From positions 1 to 34,128 of the forward strand of contig JABDLO010000081.1 in the NCBI GenBank assembly GCA_013002995.1: a stretch of 34,128 nucleotides of DNA, read 5' to 3'. The DNA is from Saprospiraceae bacterium. GTDB taxonomy: Bacteria > Bacteroidota > Bacteroidia > Chitinophagales > Saprospiraceae. Each line of letters begins with the position of its first letter. Within the stretch, counting starts at the first letter, position 1. Below the pieces are notes generated by a model, which saw only the letters and a list, made by a program, of their open reading frames with translations, had not been told where the DNA came from and ran no database searches. Shown here one piece after another: positions 1 to 8,028 of this stretch. The position numbers were made by a program, and so were the translations under genes.

Positions 1-182
1 CCTTTAAATAAGGATTCAACCAGGACAACTTCCCCATATTCTTCAACAAGGGATTCAACAGGTGTAGACAAAGAATACCTTTTATCGCCCGTCAAATCCC
101 ATCTCCATTCCATTGATTGAGAGACCAATAATAAAATCAATCCCAATACTATAATAATCAATGGCCCTTTTATAGTCTTCAT
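1..182 (-). CDS. gldG: GldG-like gliding motility ABC transporter auxiliary protein, N-terminal part (cut by window edge)
   Basis: Only the first 60 codons are present; the reading frame runs off the left edge. The start ATG (180-182) overlaps the gldF stop by one base (TGATG), so translation is probably coupled. The protein opens with a short basic stretch (MKTIKG), one hydrophobic membrane segment at about residues 7-22, then a segment containing DLTGDKRYSLS. A single N-terminal anchor followed by a D-L-T-x-x-K-R-Y-S/T-L motif is typical of GldG, the large periplasm-facing partner of the GldA/GldF ABC transporter named from Flavobacterium gliding mutants. Full-length family members usually exceed 500 residues. 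The call rests on this motif and on the adjacency to gldF and gldA; the exact role of this transporter in gliding is not settled. Confidence 0.8.
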   Translation of the reverse strand, partial: MKTIKGPLIIIVLGLILLLVSQSMEWRWDLTGDKRYSLSTPVESLVEEYGEVVLVESLFK

Positions 183-913
183 CAGCTTAGTCTTCTTTTT
201 AAGGTGATGTGTGAAAGCGATAAAAACAATAGGATGATAAAGACAAAATATCCAACATCAGCAATTTCAATGACACCCCGGCTTAAGGAAATGTAATGAT
301 ACTCCATTCCCATCTTTTCAATGAATGAATCAACACTACCACTAAACATGGATAACCTACTGATGTAATACATTCCCCAGTAACATAGAAAACATAGGAA
401 GAGAGAAATGATAAAGGCAGCCACCTGGCTTCTGGCTATCGAAGATCCAAATATTCCAATGGAAGTAAACGAACAGCCTAATAAAAACATTCCTGCATAG
501 GAACCAATTATCGAACCGTGGTCAATATTCCCAATCGGACTTGCCAGTTGGTTAAGTGAATAATAATGCGTCAGCGTCAATAGTACCAGAAACAACAACA
601 GCAATATGTAGGCTAAATACTTACCTGCCAGAAATTGTCCTATGGTTATGGGTTTGGTAAATATGATTTCTGTTGTTCCTGATTGAAATTCTTCACTAAT
701 TGAAGCCATAGTAATCGATGGAATCAAGAAAAGGAACAGATACGGAGCCATAAAGAATAATTGATCCAGAGTAGCCACATTTCCCGAAAGGATTGACGTA
801 TCCCTGAACACCCATAAGAACAGTCCGACGACTATAATAAAGACCGACATGATGATGTAGCCGATTGCTGAAGAGTATAATTGATATAATTCCTTTTTGA
901 AAATACTAATCAT
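182..913 (-). CDS. gldF: GldF-like ABC-2 type permease
   Basis: This 243-residue protein is almost wholly hydrophobic, with about six predicted membrane segments (for example near residues 15-36, 52-72, 98-117, 138-158, 165-185 and 220-238). It contains the ABC-2 permease hallmark after the second segment (SITMASISEEFQSGTTEIIFTK at about 66-87), with the conserved E..sGT.E.l.t.P/KPI pattern. It is the membrane pore of an ABC exporter whose ATPase is the upstream gldA gene. The start ATG (911-913) overlaps the gldA stop in an ATGA arrangement, and the stop overlaps the next gene's start. Length and gene order agree with GldF of gliding Bacteroidota. A generic ABC-2 exporter is the alternative, but the gldG-like gene directly downstream favours GldF. 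Confidence 0.85.
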   Translation of the reverse strand: MISIFKKELYQLYSSAIGYIIMSVFIIVVGLFLWVFRDTSILSGNVATLDQLFFMAPYLFLFLIPSITMASISEEFQSGTTEIIFTKPITIGQFLAGKYLAYILLLLFLVLLTLTHYYSLNQLASPIGNIDHGSIIGSYAGMFLLGCSFTSIGIFGSSIARSQVAAFIISLFLCFLCYWGMYYISRLSMFSGSVDSFIEKMGMEYHYISLSRGVIEIADVGYFVFIILLFLSLSHITLKRRLS

Positions 914-1824
914 GGCTTATTCGTCAATTTTTGGAATGTCTGTTCGAATGTCTGCCCTTCTTTGCTCAGGTGAATAATAACATCATCATTTTTTACTGCC
1001 GCCCGGAATAAATCAGCCCTTGGATCAGTGCCCTTTGCAACATCGAAGTAGTAATTCCTCTGATCTGTAGTTTTAACTTTGAGAATTCCTTTTATTTCCT
1101 GGTATGCTTCGATATGTTTCGTCGGTTGATTCAAGATCATTATTACTTTGAGATCAGATTCTGTATCAGAAGTGATATCTTCCAAACTATTATCAGCAAT
1201 TTTACTTCCCTGATCTAATATGATCACTCGGTCACACACAGATTCAATTTCTTGCATGATGTGCGACGAAAACAAGATCAATTTTTCTTTTCCAAGATCC
1301 CTGATTAAAGCCCTGATCTCCATGAGTTGATTGGCATCAAGTCCGGTTGTTGGTTCATCCAGTATTAGAATCGGAGGATCATGTAGAATGGCCTGGGCAA
1401 GCCCAACCCTCTGTTTATATCCCTTTGATAAATATTTGATCTTTTTATTAATCTCGGCATCAAGTCCTACCCTCTTGCAGGCAATGATCAAATCGTCTTT
1501 AGAGAGTCCAAGACGATGTGTCTCAGAGATAAAGTTTAGAAACTCCAGTACATACATCTCTTTGTAAAGTGGATTAGATTCAGGTAAGTAACCAATGGCC
1601 TTTCTTGCAACCAATGGATCTTCAGTCACTGACTCACCATTTACATCAATCTCACCGGAAGATGGCTGGATAAAGCCCATCAACAATTTGAAAGTTGTGG
1701 TCTTTCCTGCTCCATTTGGGCCCAAAAACCCAATAACCTCCCCTTCCTTTGCGGAAAATGAAAGGTCATCTACAGCAGTCTGCTGCCCGTATTTCTTACT
1801 TAAATGCTTAACTTGGATAGGCAT
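910..1824 (-). CDS. gldA: GldA-like ABC transporter ATP-binding protein
   Basis: A 304-residue ABC ATPase that would energise the GldF/GldG membrane complex at the inner membrane. Walker A is GPNGAGKTT (residues 35-43), the ABC signature is LSKGYKQR (132-139), Walker B is ILILDEP (152-158) and the switch histidine is H188 in SSH. About 95 residues follow the nucleotide-binding domain, as in GldA and related ABC-2 exporters. The gene starts 32 bases after the truB stop and overlaps gldF by four bases. The ATPase fold is certain. The name GldA depends on context, because ABC-2 ATPases look alike; in Flavobacterium johnsoniae gldA is not next to gldFG, whereas here all three are joined. Confidence 0.85.
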   Translation of the reverse strand: MPIQVKHLSKKYGQQTAVDDLSFSAKEGEVIGFLGPNGAGKTTTFKLLMGFIQPSSGEIDVNGESVTEDPLVARKAIGYLPESNPLYKEMYVLEFLNFISETHRLGLSKDDLIIACKRVGLDAEINKKIKYLSKGYKQRVGLAQAILHDPPILILDEPTTGLDANQLMEIRALIRDLGKEKLILFSSHIMQEIESVCDRVIILDQGSKIADNSLEDITSDTESDLKVIMILNQPTKHIEAYQEIKGILKVKTTDQRNYYFDVAKGTDPRADLFRAAVKNDDVIIHLSKEGQTFEQTFQKLTNKP

Positions 1825-1856
1825 ATGACCAATTAACGGTAACGAAGTAATTTAAA

Positions 1857-2612
1857 TTATCCTTCTTTCTTTCCAGCCGCTAACATATCAATAATTTCTG
1901 TAATATCTTTGATCTGAAGGGCATCATTTACATGGTACTCCCCTATCGATACACGTCTCAAGCTTTTCAGATACGCTCCTGAATTCATCAGCTTGCCTAA
2001 GTCATGAGCAAGTGATCTGATGTACGTCCCTTTAGAACATGACACAAAGAAATCAATATAATTTCCACTTCTTGTAGTGATATCAAATTTCTCAATGTAG
2101 ATCCTCCTGGATTTCAACTTTACTTCTTTACCCCTTCTGGCAAGCGAATAAGCTGTCTGGCCTTTTATTTTAACGGCTGAATAAACGGGTGGAACTTGAT
2201 CAATCCAGCCTGTTAACTCCTTAGTAGATTTCAGTAAAAGACGCTCAGTGATGTGATCGGTATCAAATTCCTGATCCGGTTCAGATTCAGCATCATAGGT
2301 GGGTGTGGTCGCACCCAGTCTTATTGTACCTGTATACACCTTGGGCATCCCCTGAAGCTGGTCGATCCTTTTGGTGTATTTCCCTGAGCAGACTAATAAT
2401 AAGCCGGTGGCCAATGGATCGAGTGTTCCGGCATGACCTACTTTTATCTTCTTAACGTTCAAGGCATATTTTAAAGAGAATCTGATTTTATTCACCACAT
2501 CAAATGATGTCCACTCCAATGGCTTATCTACAAGAATTAAACATCCTTTCTGGAAATCAATCGCATCAGATTTCCTGCTCGATGATAATATGGTATCAGG
2601 ATAAGAAGACAT
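1857..2612 (-). CDS. truB: tRNA pseudouridine(55) synthase TruB
   Basis: TruB converts uridine 55 in the T-loop of tRNAs to pseudouridine. The 251-residue protein has the family core motif VGHAGTLDPLATGLL (about 58-72), in which D65 is the expected catalytic aspartate, preceded by the typical opening G.LILVDKP.EWTSFDVV (23-40). A later CSKGTYIRSLAHDLG segment (about 191-205) is the conserved R/L-rich active-site motif. Length fits the shorter TruB class without a large PUA extension. The start overlaps the end of uppP by 17 bases, so translation is likely coupled. The ftsX-DUF3098-uppP-truB order is common in Bacteroidota. The N-terminal 20 residues are polar and the start could lie a few codons downstream. 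Confidence 0.95.
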   Translation of the reverse strand: MSSYPDTILSSSRKSDAIDFQKGCLILVDKPLEWTSFDVVNKIRFSLKYALNVKKIKVGHAGTLDPLATGLLLVCSGKYTKRIDQLQGMPKVYTGTIRLGATTPTYDAESEPDQEFDTDHITERLLLKSTKELTGWIDQVPPVYSAVKIKGQTAYSLARRGKEVKLKSRRIYIEKFDITTRSGNYIDFFVSCSKGTYIRSLAHDLGKLMNSGAYLKSLRRVSIGEYHVNDALQIKDITEIIDMLAAGKKEG

Positions 2613-3393
2613 AGCCTATTGCAATCAAGCCTACAATGAGACAGTAGATTGAAAAATATCTGAGCTTACTATTTTTCACTATAGCAATCATCCATGTACA
2701 GGCAGCATAACCTGTTATAAAGGCGGCAATAAACCCGATGGTTAATTCCACCTTGTCGATTCCAGATGAGAACAATTCTCCCGATAATACATCCTTGGCC
2801 ATTTTACCAAATATCAAAGGAACAACCATCAAGAAAGAGAATCTGGCAGCCTCCAGCCTATCCAATCCCAGTAATAAAGCGGTAGAAATGGTGGCACCGG
2901 ATCTGGATATTCCCGGAATTATTGCAATGGCTTGTGAGATACCAATGATTAATGCTTTGTACCAATTGTTTCCTTGTGGTTTAGGGGTGTATACATCTGC
3001 AATGTATAAAAGAATGGCTGTCACCATCAACATAGATCCTACGAGCAGCAGATTGTTACTAAACATGGATTCTATCAGATCATCAAAAAATACTCCCACT
3101 ATTGCTGCAGGAATCATAGATATAATAACATACCAGGTGAAGGTCCTTTGTTCAACTCCGGCTTTCCTGAACAACCCGTTGAGTAAGTATAAGACATCTT
3201 TTCTGAAGACAACAATTGTGCTAAGAGCTGTTGCAAAATGCAGTACTACAGTCATTAGTAATGACTCTTCACCAATTGCGTTTTCGCCAAATATATATTT
3301 AGCGATTTCAAGATGACCGCTGCTACTGACCGGAAGAAACTCCGTCAACCCTTGTATCAAACCAAGAATGGCTGATTCAATGTATTCCTGCAT
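2596..3393 (-). CDS. uppP: Undecaprenyl-diphosphatase UppP (BacA family)
   Basis: This integral membrane enzyme removes a phosphate from undecaprenyl diphosphate, recycling the lipid carrier for peptidoglycan and O-antigen synthesis. The 265-residue protein has both BacA signatures: GLTEFLPVSSSGHL (residues 15-28, with E18, S25 and H27) and PGISRSGATIS (160-170, with R164). About eight hydrophobic segments are visible. Length is normal for the family. Its start ATG shares bases with the end of the DUF3098 gene, and its own 3' end overlaps truB, placing it in the middle of a translationally coupled run headed by ftsX. It would also give low-level bacitracin tolerance, a known family property. 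Confidence 0.96.
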   Translation of the reverse strand: MQEYIESAILGLIQGLTEFLPVSSSGHLEIAKYIFGENAIGEESLLMTVVLHFATALSTIVVFRKDVLYLLNGLFRKAGVEQRTFTWYVIISMIPAAIVGVFFDDLIESMFSNNLLLVGSMLMVTAILLYIADVYTPKPQGNNWYKALIIGISQAIAIIPGISRSGATISTALLLGLDRLEAARFSFLMVVPLIFGKMAKDVLSGELFSSGIDKVELTIGFIAAFITGYAACTWMIAIVKNSKLRYFSIYCLIVGLIAIGYVFLS

Positions 3394-3716
3394 TACTTTT
3401 TAAATATGGCTACAATCTGGAAAGCTAATCCTGCAAGGATTACAATTGGTGCAAGCGTAATCCTTCTGAACGAATAGATTAAATCTGGATCCCAGGTATT
3501 GCTATCAGGCATTTTCCCTCCTGCCATAAGCAATAACCCCAGGGCTATAAGTCCCATTCCTGCTAATGACCACATGTAATTCTTTTTCTTGAATAACATG
3601 GTGCTCTTAGTCTCTACAGTTCTGGTTGATGAAGCTTTACCTGATACTTTTGAAGTGGTAGGATTGAGCTGCTTGCTTTTAGATGTAGTTACAACAACCT
3701 TCTTTTTTTTGGTCAT
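3393..3716 (-). CDS. DUF3098 family small membrane protein
   Basis: A 107-residue protein with a basic, Lys/Ser/Thr-rich cytoplasmic N-terminus (residues 1-40) and two hydrophobic segments at about 48-66 and 88-104. Between them are LMAGG and RRITLAPIVILAG, a pattern (NY, LM.GG, RR..LAP) that I recognise from the DUF3098 family. That family is largely confined to Bacteroidota and sits between ftsX and uppP in many genomes. The function is unknown; the position next to ftsX and uppP suggests a role in division or envelope synthesis, but this is inference. The coding region is separated from ftsX by 59 bases and touches the uppP start. Confidence 0.85.
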   Translation of the reverse strand: MTKKKKVVVTTSKSKQLNPTTSKVSGKASSTRTVETKSTMLFKKKNYMWSLAGMGLIALGLLLMAGGKMPDSNTWDPDLIYSFRRITLAPIVILAGLAFQIVAIFKK

Positions 3717-3775
3717 GACCAGCTGTTACGATGATTAAAGATTCACAAATGTATTTATTATTTCTTAACTCATAC

Positions 3776-4639
3776 TTAAACCAATACACTTCTCTCTGCA
3801 TTAAGGTAGCCTCTCACTACATATCTCGTGACTCCCACCGTCAATATTATTCCGATTCCAAGTATTGAAACCAGGACAATGCCGGCATACGCCCAATTAA
3901 TAATTCGATCAAATCCTTCTATATTGAAGTACAATGAAGCCAACAAAGCCACAATAAATGTAGAAACAATAAGAAATGCCCTGAATCCCAATTGGATCGC
4001 TTCTTTAATATATGGCCGTGCTATGAAGACCCTGGTGGCTCCAACGAGTTGCATGGTTTTGATTTCCATCCGATCAGCATGGAGTTTTAGTTTCATGGTA
4101 TTATAAATAATTGCAAGCGACAGGAAAATGAAGATTGCACCGATGATCAGAGCGATATAGGACATCTTCTTAATGTTGCTTCTCACCATTTCAATTGAAT
4201 CGTTCTCAGCAAAAAATCCGAGGACTGCTTGATCTTTTAAGATCCCCGATTTTATTGCCTCGATTCTACTTTCAGTATAGGACTGTGCCTCGAGGTTAAA
4301 CACAATAAGGTCCTTAAAAGGTATATCTTCCACATTTCCTTCAATGGAACTCAAAAAGTTTTTCATTGCCAGGTATGCATTTTCTTTAGGAATCAATTCA
4401 ACGGAACCTTCCCGGATACCTTCCTCTGCTTCAAGCGATGAAATGATCCGATTCTGATCTGACTTATCCGCTCCATCTCGCAACTCAACAATGATGTTTA
4501 TCTTCTCCTTGATAATATCAGTCATATTATTAGCATGAAGAAAAATGAGCCCATAACCTGCCATTAGGAATAATACAATGGCAATAGAAATGGTTGAGTA
4601 AATGACCGAAGGATTAATCTGATTATTCTTTTCTGGCAC
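3776..4639 (-). CDS. ftsX: Cell division protein FtsX (ABC permease-like)
   Basis: FtsX is the membrane partner of FtsE and controls peptidoglycan hydrolases at the division site. The 287-residue protein has the FtsX plan: a membrane segment at about 13-34, an external domain of roughly 120 residues, then three segments near 157-180, 213-235 and 248-270. The external part contains the typical VELRDGADKSDQNRI stretch, and the cytoplasmic loop holds HADRMEIKTMQLVGATRVFI, which matches the conserved R.EI.tM.LVGAt..FI motif of FtsX. It heads the minus-strand run through gldG. No ftsE is adjacent; an FtsE-like ATPase lies at 20168-20848 in the same window. Confidence 0.95.
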   Translation of the reverse strand: MPEKNNQINPSVIYSTISIAIVLFLMAGYGLIFLHANNMTDIIKEKINIIVELRDGADKSDQNRIISSLEAEEGIREGSVELIPKENAYLAMKNFLSSIEGNVEDIPFKDLIVFNLEAQSYTESRIEAIKSGILKDQAVLGFFAENDSIEMVRSNIKKMSYIALIIGAIFIFLSLAIIYNTMKLKLHADRMEIKTMQLVGATRVFIARPYIKEAIQLGFRAFLIVSTFIVALLASLYFNIEGFDRIINWAYAGIVLVSILGIGIILTVGVTRYVVRGYLNAERSVLV

Positions 4640-4744
4640 AATCTAATTTTCAGCGTAGAGCGATAATGAAAAGTCACCATCGTAATAAATCGAACAACAA
4701 AAATAATATTACGAATTTATTAATATGTATATTTTATAATCTTT

Positions 4745-4752
4745 TACTTTTG
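4745..4752 (+). promoter_or_regulatory. Bacteroidota -7 promoter element for the 4769 gene
   Basis: The sequence TACTTTTG fits the Bacteroidota -7 consensus TAnnTTTG and lies 16 bases before the ATG at 4769, which would give a short leader. No TTG -33 element is seen at the expected 17-23 base spacing, so the assignment rests on the -7 box alone. Confidence 0.4.
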
Positions 4753-4768
4753 AACAGAAATTATATTA

Positions 4769-5341
4769 ATGAGGCATATTATCCTTTTTCTTTTGATCAC
4801 GTTATCATCATCAGCGATTGGTCAGATAAGAATTAACAATGGATCATTTGAAGATGAGCCGTCAGATGCCACCACTCCTCACGGGTGGTTTGAGTGTCAT
4901 GAGTTGACCACTCCTGATATTTTTCCCGGAGTATGGGGAGTATATGGAGATCCTTCAGATGGAGACACCTACATGGGACTTATAACCAGGCCCAATAATA
5001 CCTGGGAGTCAATAGGTCAAAGATTAACACAACCTCTTGAGGCTAATAAGTGTTACTCGTTTATGGTTGATATGGCATATTCTAAAACCTATGCGGGATA
5101 TAATAATCCGATTAGATTGCGAATATGGCTAGGTGACAAGAGATGCAACCAGGGGCAGTTAATTTATGAGTCAGACTTGATAGATCATACAGACTGGAAA
5201 ACCTATTTGGTAAAATTCACCACTGAAAAGCCCTATACACATATTATTCTTGAAGCTTTCCATGATGAATCACCGGTCAGATACAAAGGGAATATATTAC
5301 TTGATCATATGACCGCAATCAAGCGTTGTGGCAGAGCATAA
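4769..5341 (+). CDS. Small secreted protein of unknown function, possible galactose-binding-like beta-sandwich
   Basis: A 190-residue protein with a clear signal peptide (basic start MRH, hydrophobic core to about residue 15, likely cut near SAIGQ). The mature part opens with NGSFEDEP and continues with GWFEC, a pattern seen at the N-terminus of galactose-binding-like beta-sandwich modules in Bacteroidota secreted proteins. The middle has alternating strands (CYSFMVDMAYS, IRLRIWLG) and the end has ILLDHMTAIK, also usual for such modules. Four cysteines lie in the mature chain. No type IX secretion C-terminal domain or OmpA domain is visible, so it is short for this group. It ends inside or just before glpD. 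The fold is an inference; I cannot assign a ligand or role. Confidence 0.7.
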   Translation: MRHIILFLLITLSSSAIGQIRINNGSFEDEPSDATTPHGWFECHELTTPDIFPGVWGVYGDPSDGDTYMGLITRPNNTWESIGQRLTQPLEANKCYSFMVDMAYSKTYAGYNNPIRLRIWLGDKRCNQGQLIYESDLIDHTDWKTYLVKFTTEKPYTHIILEAFHDESPVRYKGNILLDHMTAIKRCGRA

Positions 5342-5352
5342 ATCATACACGG

Positions 5353-6843
5353 TTGTTAGATAGAAAAAAATCAATACTAGATATCCAAAAAAATCAAGAG
5401 TGGGATTTCCTGGTGATCGGCGGAGGTGCTTCGGGACTGGGAGTTGCCCTTGATGCAGTGAGTAGAGGATACAAGGTGCTTCTCGTTGAAAAAGTAGATT
5501 TTGGTAAAGGGACTTCAAGTAGAAGTACTAAGCTGATTCATGGAGGAGTCAGGTACTTACAGCAAGGAAATGTAAGCCTGGTAAGGGAGGCTTTAAAAGA
5601 AAGGGCCTACATGCTTTCTGCCGCCAACCACATTTCTAAACTCCAACCTTTCATCATTCCTTTTTATTCCAGATTGACTGGTTTTTACTACTTCTCCGGT
5701 TTAAAGGCATACGACCTTCTTGCCGGCAGTAAAAGGATAGGAAAAACAATCTGGTTGAATAAAAAACAGGTGATCAAGAGGATAGGCAACATCAACTCTA
5801 AGGGTCTGAAAGGAGGTATTCTTTACTATGATGGACAATTTGATGATACACGATTGTGTATTGACCTTATTAAAACCATTGTTAAGCATGGAGGGACATG
5901 CATTAATTATTGTGGGGTTACTGACTTAGTAAAGGATGAAGAAGGAAATTGTACCGGAGCAATATTAAAAGATGAAATATCGAATAAAGAATATAAAATA
6001 ACAGCTAGGTCTGTAATTAATGCAACCGGAGTTTTTACAAATGATATCATCCACATGGATGATAAAAAGCAAAGGGATTTAGTGAAGCCTAGCCGTGGTT
6101 CTCACATTGTACTTGAACAGGAATTCCTGGGAGGGAATACAGCAATTATGATCCCAAAAACCTCAGATGGTCGCGTACTGTTCCTAATTCCATGGAATGG
6201 GAAGGTACTTGTGGGTACTACCGATATTGCTACTGATGAGCCGGCATATGAACCCAAAATAGAAAAAGAAGAAATTGATTTCATATTAAACAATACAGAT
6301 GAGTATTTAAAACAGTCTCCCGGAAGGATCGATATTAAATCAACATTCTCTGGTCTTAGACCTCTTGCAGCACCTAAGGATAAAAATGCTAAAACCAAGG
6401 AAATCTCAAGAGGCCACCAGGTAATCTGGACGGAGTCTGGATTGTGTAGCCTGATAGGCGGAAAATGGACCACTTTCAGAAAAATGGGAGAAGATGTAAT
6501 AGAAGATGTAATCCAGAAAAAAAAGTGGGTAAAAACAGAATCTCAATCTGAAACCATTCAAATTGATGATGAAGCTCTTAGGATTGACTATTCCAAACCA
6601 ATAAAAATCAGCCTGATCAAGAAAATCATTAAAGAAGAAATGGTGATGACCTTAGAGGACCTTGTAGCCAGAAGGACAAGGTTGCTATTTCTAGACACAG
6701 AAATGACAAAATCTGTTCTTGAGGAGTGGTGTGAGCTTTTAATGGAACATTTAGGCAAAGATCAAGGCTGGAAAAACGATCAGGTGCAATCTGTCAGGAA
6801 TCTAATTACATCAGGATATGAACCAATTATTCGGTCAAAGTAA
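5353..6843 (+). CDS. glpD: Glycerol-3-phosphate dehydrogenase GlpD (FAD-dependent), non-ATG start
   Basis: GlpD oxidises sn-glycerol-3-phosphate to dihydroxyacetone phosphate at the inner membrane and passes electrons to quinone. The protein (about 496 residues) has the FAD-binding motif VIGGGASGLG near the N-terminus, followed by GTSSRSTKLIHGGVRYL, a hallmark of GlpD, then RGSHIV and STFSGLRPL, and a C-terminal DAO_C-type domain with the VARRTRLLFLD motif. There is no ATG before the FAD motif. The open frame begins at 5305 and offers only TTG at 5326 or 5353. I choose 5353 because it lies after the stop of the upstream gene (5341) and gives the usual family N-terminus of about 20 residues. 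The start at 5326 would overlap the upstream gene by 16 bases. Probable two-gene operon with the secreted protein. Confidence 0.93.
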   Translation: MLDRKKSILDIQKNQEWDFLVIGGGASGLGVALDAVSRGYKVLLVEKVDFGKGTSSRSTKLIHGGVRYLQQGNVSLVREALKERAYMLSAANHISKLQPFIIPFYSRLTGFYYFSGLKAYDLLAGSKRIGKTIWLNKKQVIKRIGNINSKGLKGGILYYDGQFDDTRLCIDLIKTIVKHGGTCINYCGVTDLVKDEEGNCTGAILKDEISNKEYKITARSVINATGVFTNDIIHMDDKKQRDLVKPSRGSHIVLEQEFLGGNTAIMIPKTSDGRVLFLIPWNGKVLVGTTDIATDEPAYEPKIEKEEIDFILNNTDEYLKQSPGRIDIKSTFSGLRPLAAPKDKNAKTKEISRGHQVIWTESGLCSLIGGKWTTFRKMGEDVIEDVIQKKKWVKTESQSETIQIDDEALRIDYSKPIKISLIKKIIKEEMVMTLEDLVARRTRLLFLDTEMTKSVLEEWCELLMEHLGKDQGWKNDQVQSVRNLITSGYEPIIRSK

Positions 6844-6936
6844 CAGTATACTAATTCTTATAATATGATCTGGAAATCTATCGGAAATTTAGTATTATTG
6901 AAGGAAATTTGATTTAATTACTAAACCTGTTTTACC

Positions 6937-7410
6937 ATGAAAAAAGTTTTATTAAGTTTTTTTGCTGTTGCTTGCTTCTGTTTCACAAGTAGCGCACAGG
7001 ACGAGGGAGCATTCAGATTTGGTGCTGGAGTCCAACTATATGATATCAGTGAGGCTGTCGGAATACAAGGAAAAGCAGTTTACGGCCTTAATGAAACACT
7101 CGACATAGGTGGAGCTTTCACCTATTGGCTTGAGGACTTCATTCAATTCTCAATTGACGCCAATGTACAGTACAAAGGATTAGACGTATCTGAAAGCTTT
7201 AAATTACAACCACTTGCAGGACTTACTTATTTGAAAACTGAAAGCGTTAATTTAGGGGGTTTTGGATCCATTGGTGGAAGTACCACTCAGCTTCACGTTG
7301 GTGCATCATTCAGATTTGTTCTTGAAGGAGGAATGACGATTTATGCAGATCCTATTCTAATACTTAATGATGGAAGCGGAGTTAATATTTCAGCAGGAAT
7401 ACTCTTTTAA
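6937..7410 (+). CDS. Small outer-membrane beta-barrel-like protein, function unknown
   Basis: A 157-residue protein with a signal peptide (MKKVLLSFFAVACFCF, likely cut after SSAQ at residue 21). The mature chain consists of short alternating amphipathic strands rich in Gly and aromatics (RFGAGVQLY, GKAVYGLNETLDIGGAFTYWL, FKLQPLAGLTYL, LHVGASFRFVL) and ends in a hydrophobic residue (ILF), the pattern of a small eight-stranded outer-membrane barrel. I cannot name its function. It is a stand-alone transcription unit: 93 bases follow glpD and a strong intrinsic terminator follows its stop. Confidence 0.75.
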   Translation: MKKVLLSFFAVACFCFTSSAQDEGAFRFGAGVQLYDISEAVGIQGKAVYGLNETLDIGGAFTYWLEDFIQFSIDANVQYKGLDVSESFKLQPLAGLTYLKTESVNLGGFGSIGGSTTQLHVGASFRFVLEGGMTIYADPILILNDGSGVNISAGILF

Positions 7411-7434
7411 ACAGAAAACACCAATTAAAAACTA

Positions 7435-7466
7435 AAAGGGCTGCCATCTGGGAGCCCTTTCTTTTT
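7435..7466 (+). terminator. Intrinsic terminator after the small beta-barrel gene
   Basis: The hairpin AAAGGGCTGCC-ATCT-GGGAGCCCTTT has ten base pairs with one G-G mismatch and is followed by CTTTTT. It lies 25 bases after the stop at 7410 and separates this gene from the next plus-strand gene. Confidence 0.85.
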
Positions 7467-7539
7467 GGATGTAAATAATAACAACCTATCTGTTGGTTTC
7501 ATGTTATATTTTTCAGCTCAATCTTTTAAAACTTGAGAT

Positions 7540-8028
7540 ATGAAAATCTACCAGTTAAAAAGAACACAACAATTAAACACATCTATTAGAGAAGCATGGG
7601 ATTTCTTTTCTTCTCCTGAGAACTTAAAATTAATTACACCTGATTACCTGGGATTTGAAATAACTTCAGACCTCGGTCATGGCAAGATGTATACCGGTCA
7701 AATCATCACCTATCATGTACGTCCCATTGCAGGAATTAAATTGAACTGGGCAACTGAAATTACTCACGTAGAAGAACCTTATTCATTTATTGACGTACAA
7801 CTAGAAGGTCCTTATAAGGTCTGGCATCATCAGCATCACTTTATAGAAAATGAGGAAGGGGTGCTTATGAAAGACATTGTTACCTATGCTCTTCCATGGT
7901 ATGCTTTCGGAGGCATAAGTAATAAACTAATAGTAAGAAAGAAACTCGAAGAGATATTCAACTACAGATACATGGCAGCTGAAAAACAATTCAACAAAAA
8001 GAATAAAAAAAATCCTATCCTGACTTAA
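7540..8028 (+). CDS. SRPBCC (START/Bet v1-like) family protein
   Basis: A 162-residue cytoplasmic protein without signal peptide. It begins with the helix-grip signature LKRTQQLNTSIREAWDFFSSPENLKLITPDYLGFE, typical of SRPBCC ligand-binding-pocket proteins often annotated as cell division inhibitor or polyketide cyclase-like. The segments GPYKVWHHQHHFIEN and MKDIVTYALPW continue the same fold. Such proteins bind small hydrophobic ligands, but no specific ligand can be read from this one. Its TAA stop overlaps the stop of tpiA on the other strand (convergent ends sharing TTAA), with no terminator between them. Confidence 0.8.
   Translation: MKIYQLKRTQQLNTSIREAWDFFSSPENLKLITPDYLGFEITSDLGHGKMYTGQIITYHVRPIAGIKLNWATEITHVEEPYSFIDVQLEGPYKVWHHQHHFIENEEGVLMKDIVTYALPWYAFGGISNKLIVRKKLEEIFNYRYMAAEKQFNKKNKKNPILT

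Noticed and set aside
182-1824. Drug or Cu/NosFY-type ABC-2 exporter instead of Gld proteins
   Set aside because: A GldG-type gene with its N-terminal anchor and DLTxxKRYSL motif follows directly, which other ABC-2 exporters lack.
2738-3316. 192-residue open frame on the plus strand
   Set aside because: It lies entirely opposite uppP, whose motifs are unmistakable; it has no recognisable domain and is a shadow of uppP codon use.
5297-5518. Minus-strand 73-residue frame over the glpD start
   Set aside because: It is antisense to the FAD-binding motif of glpD and to the end of the upstream gene, with no recognisable content.
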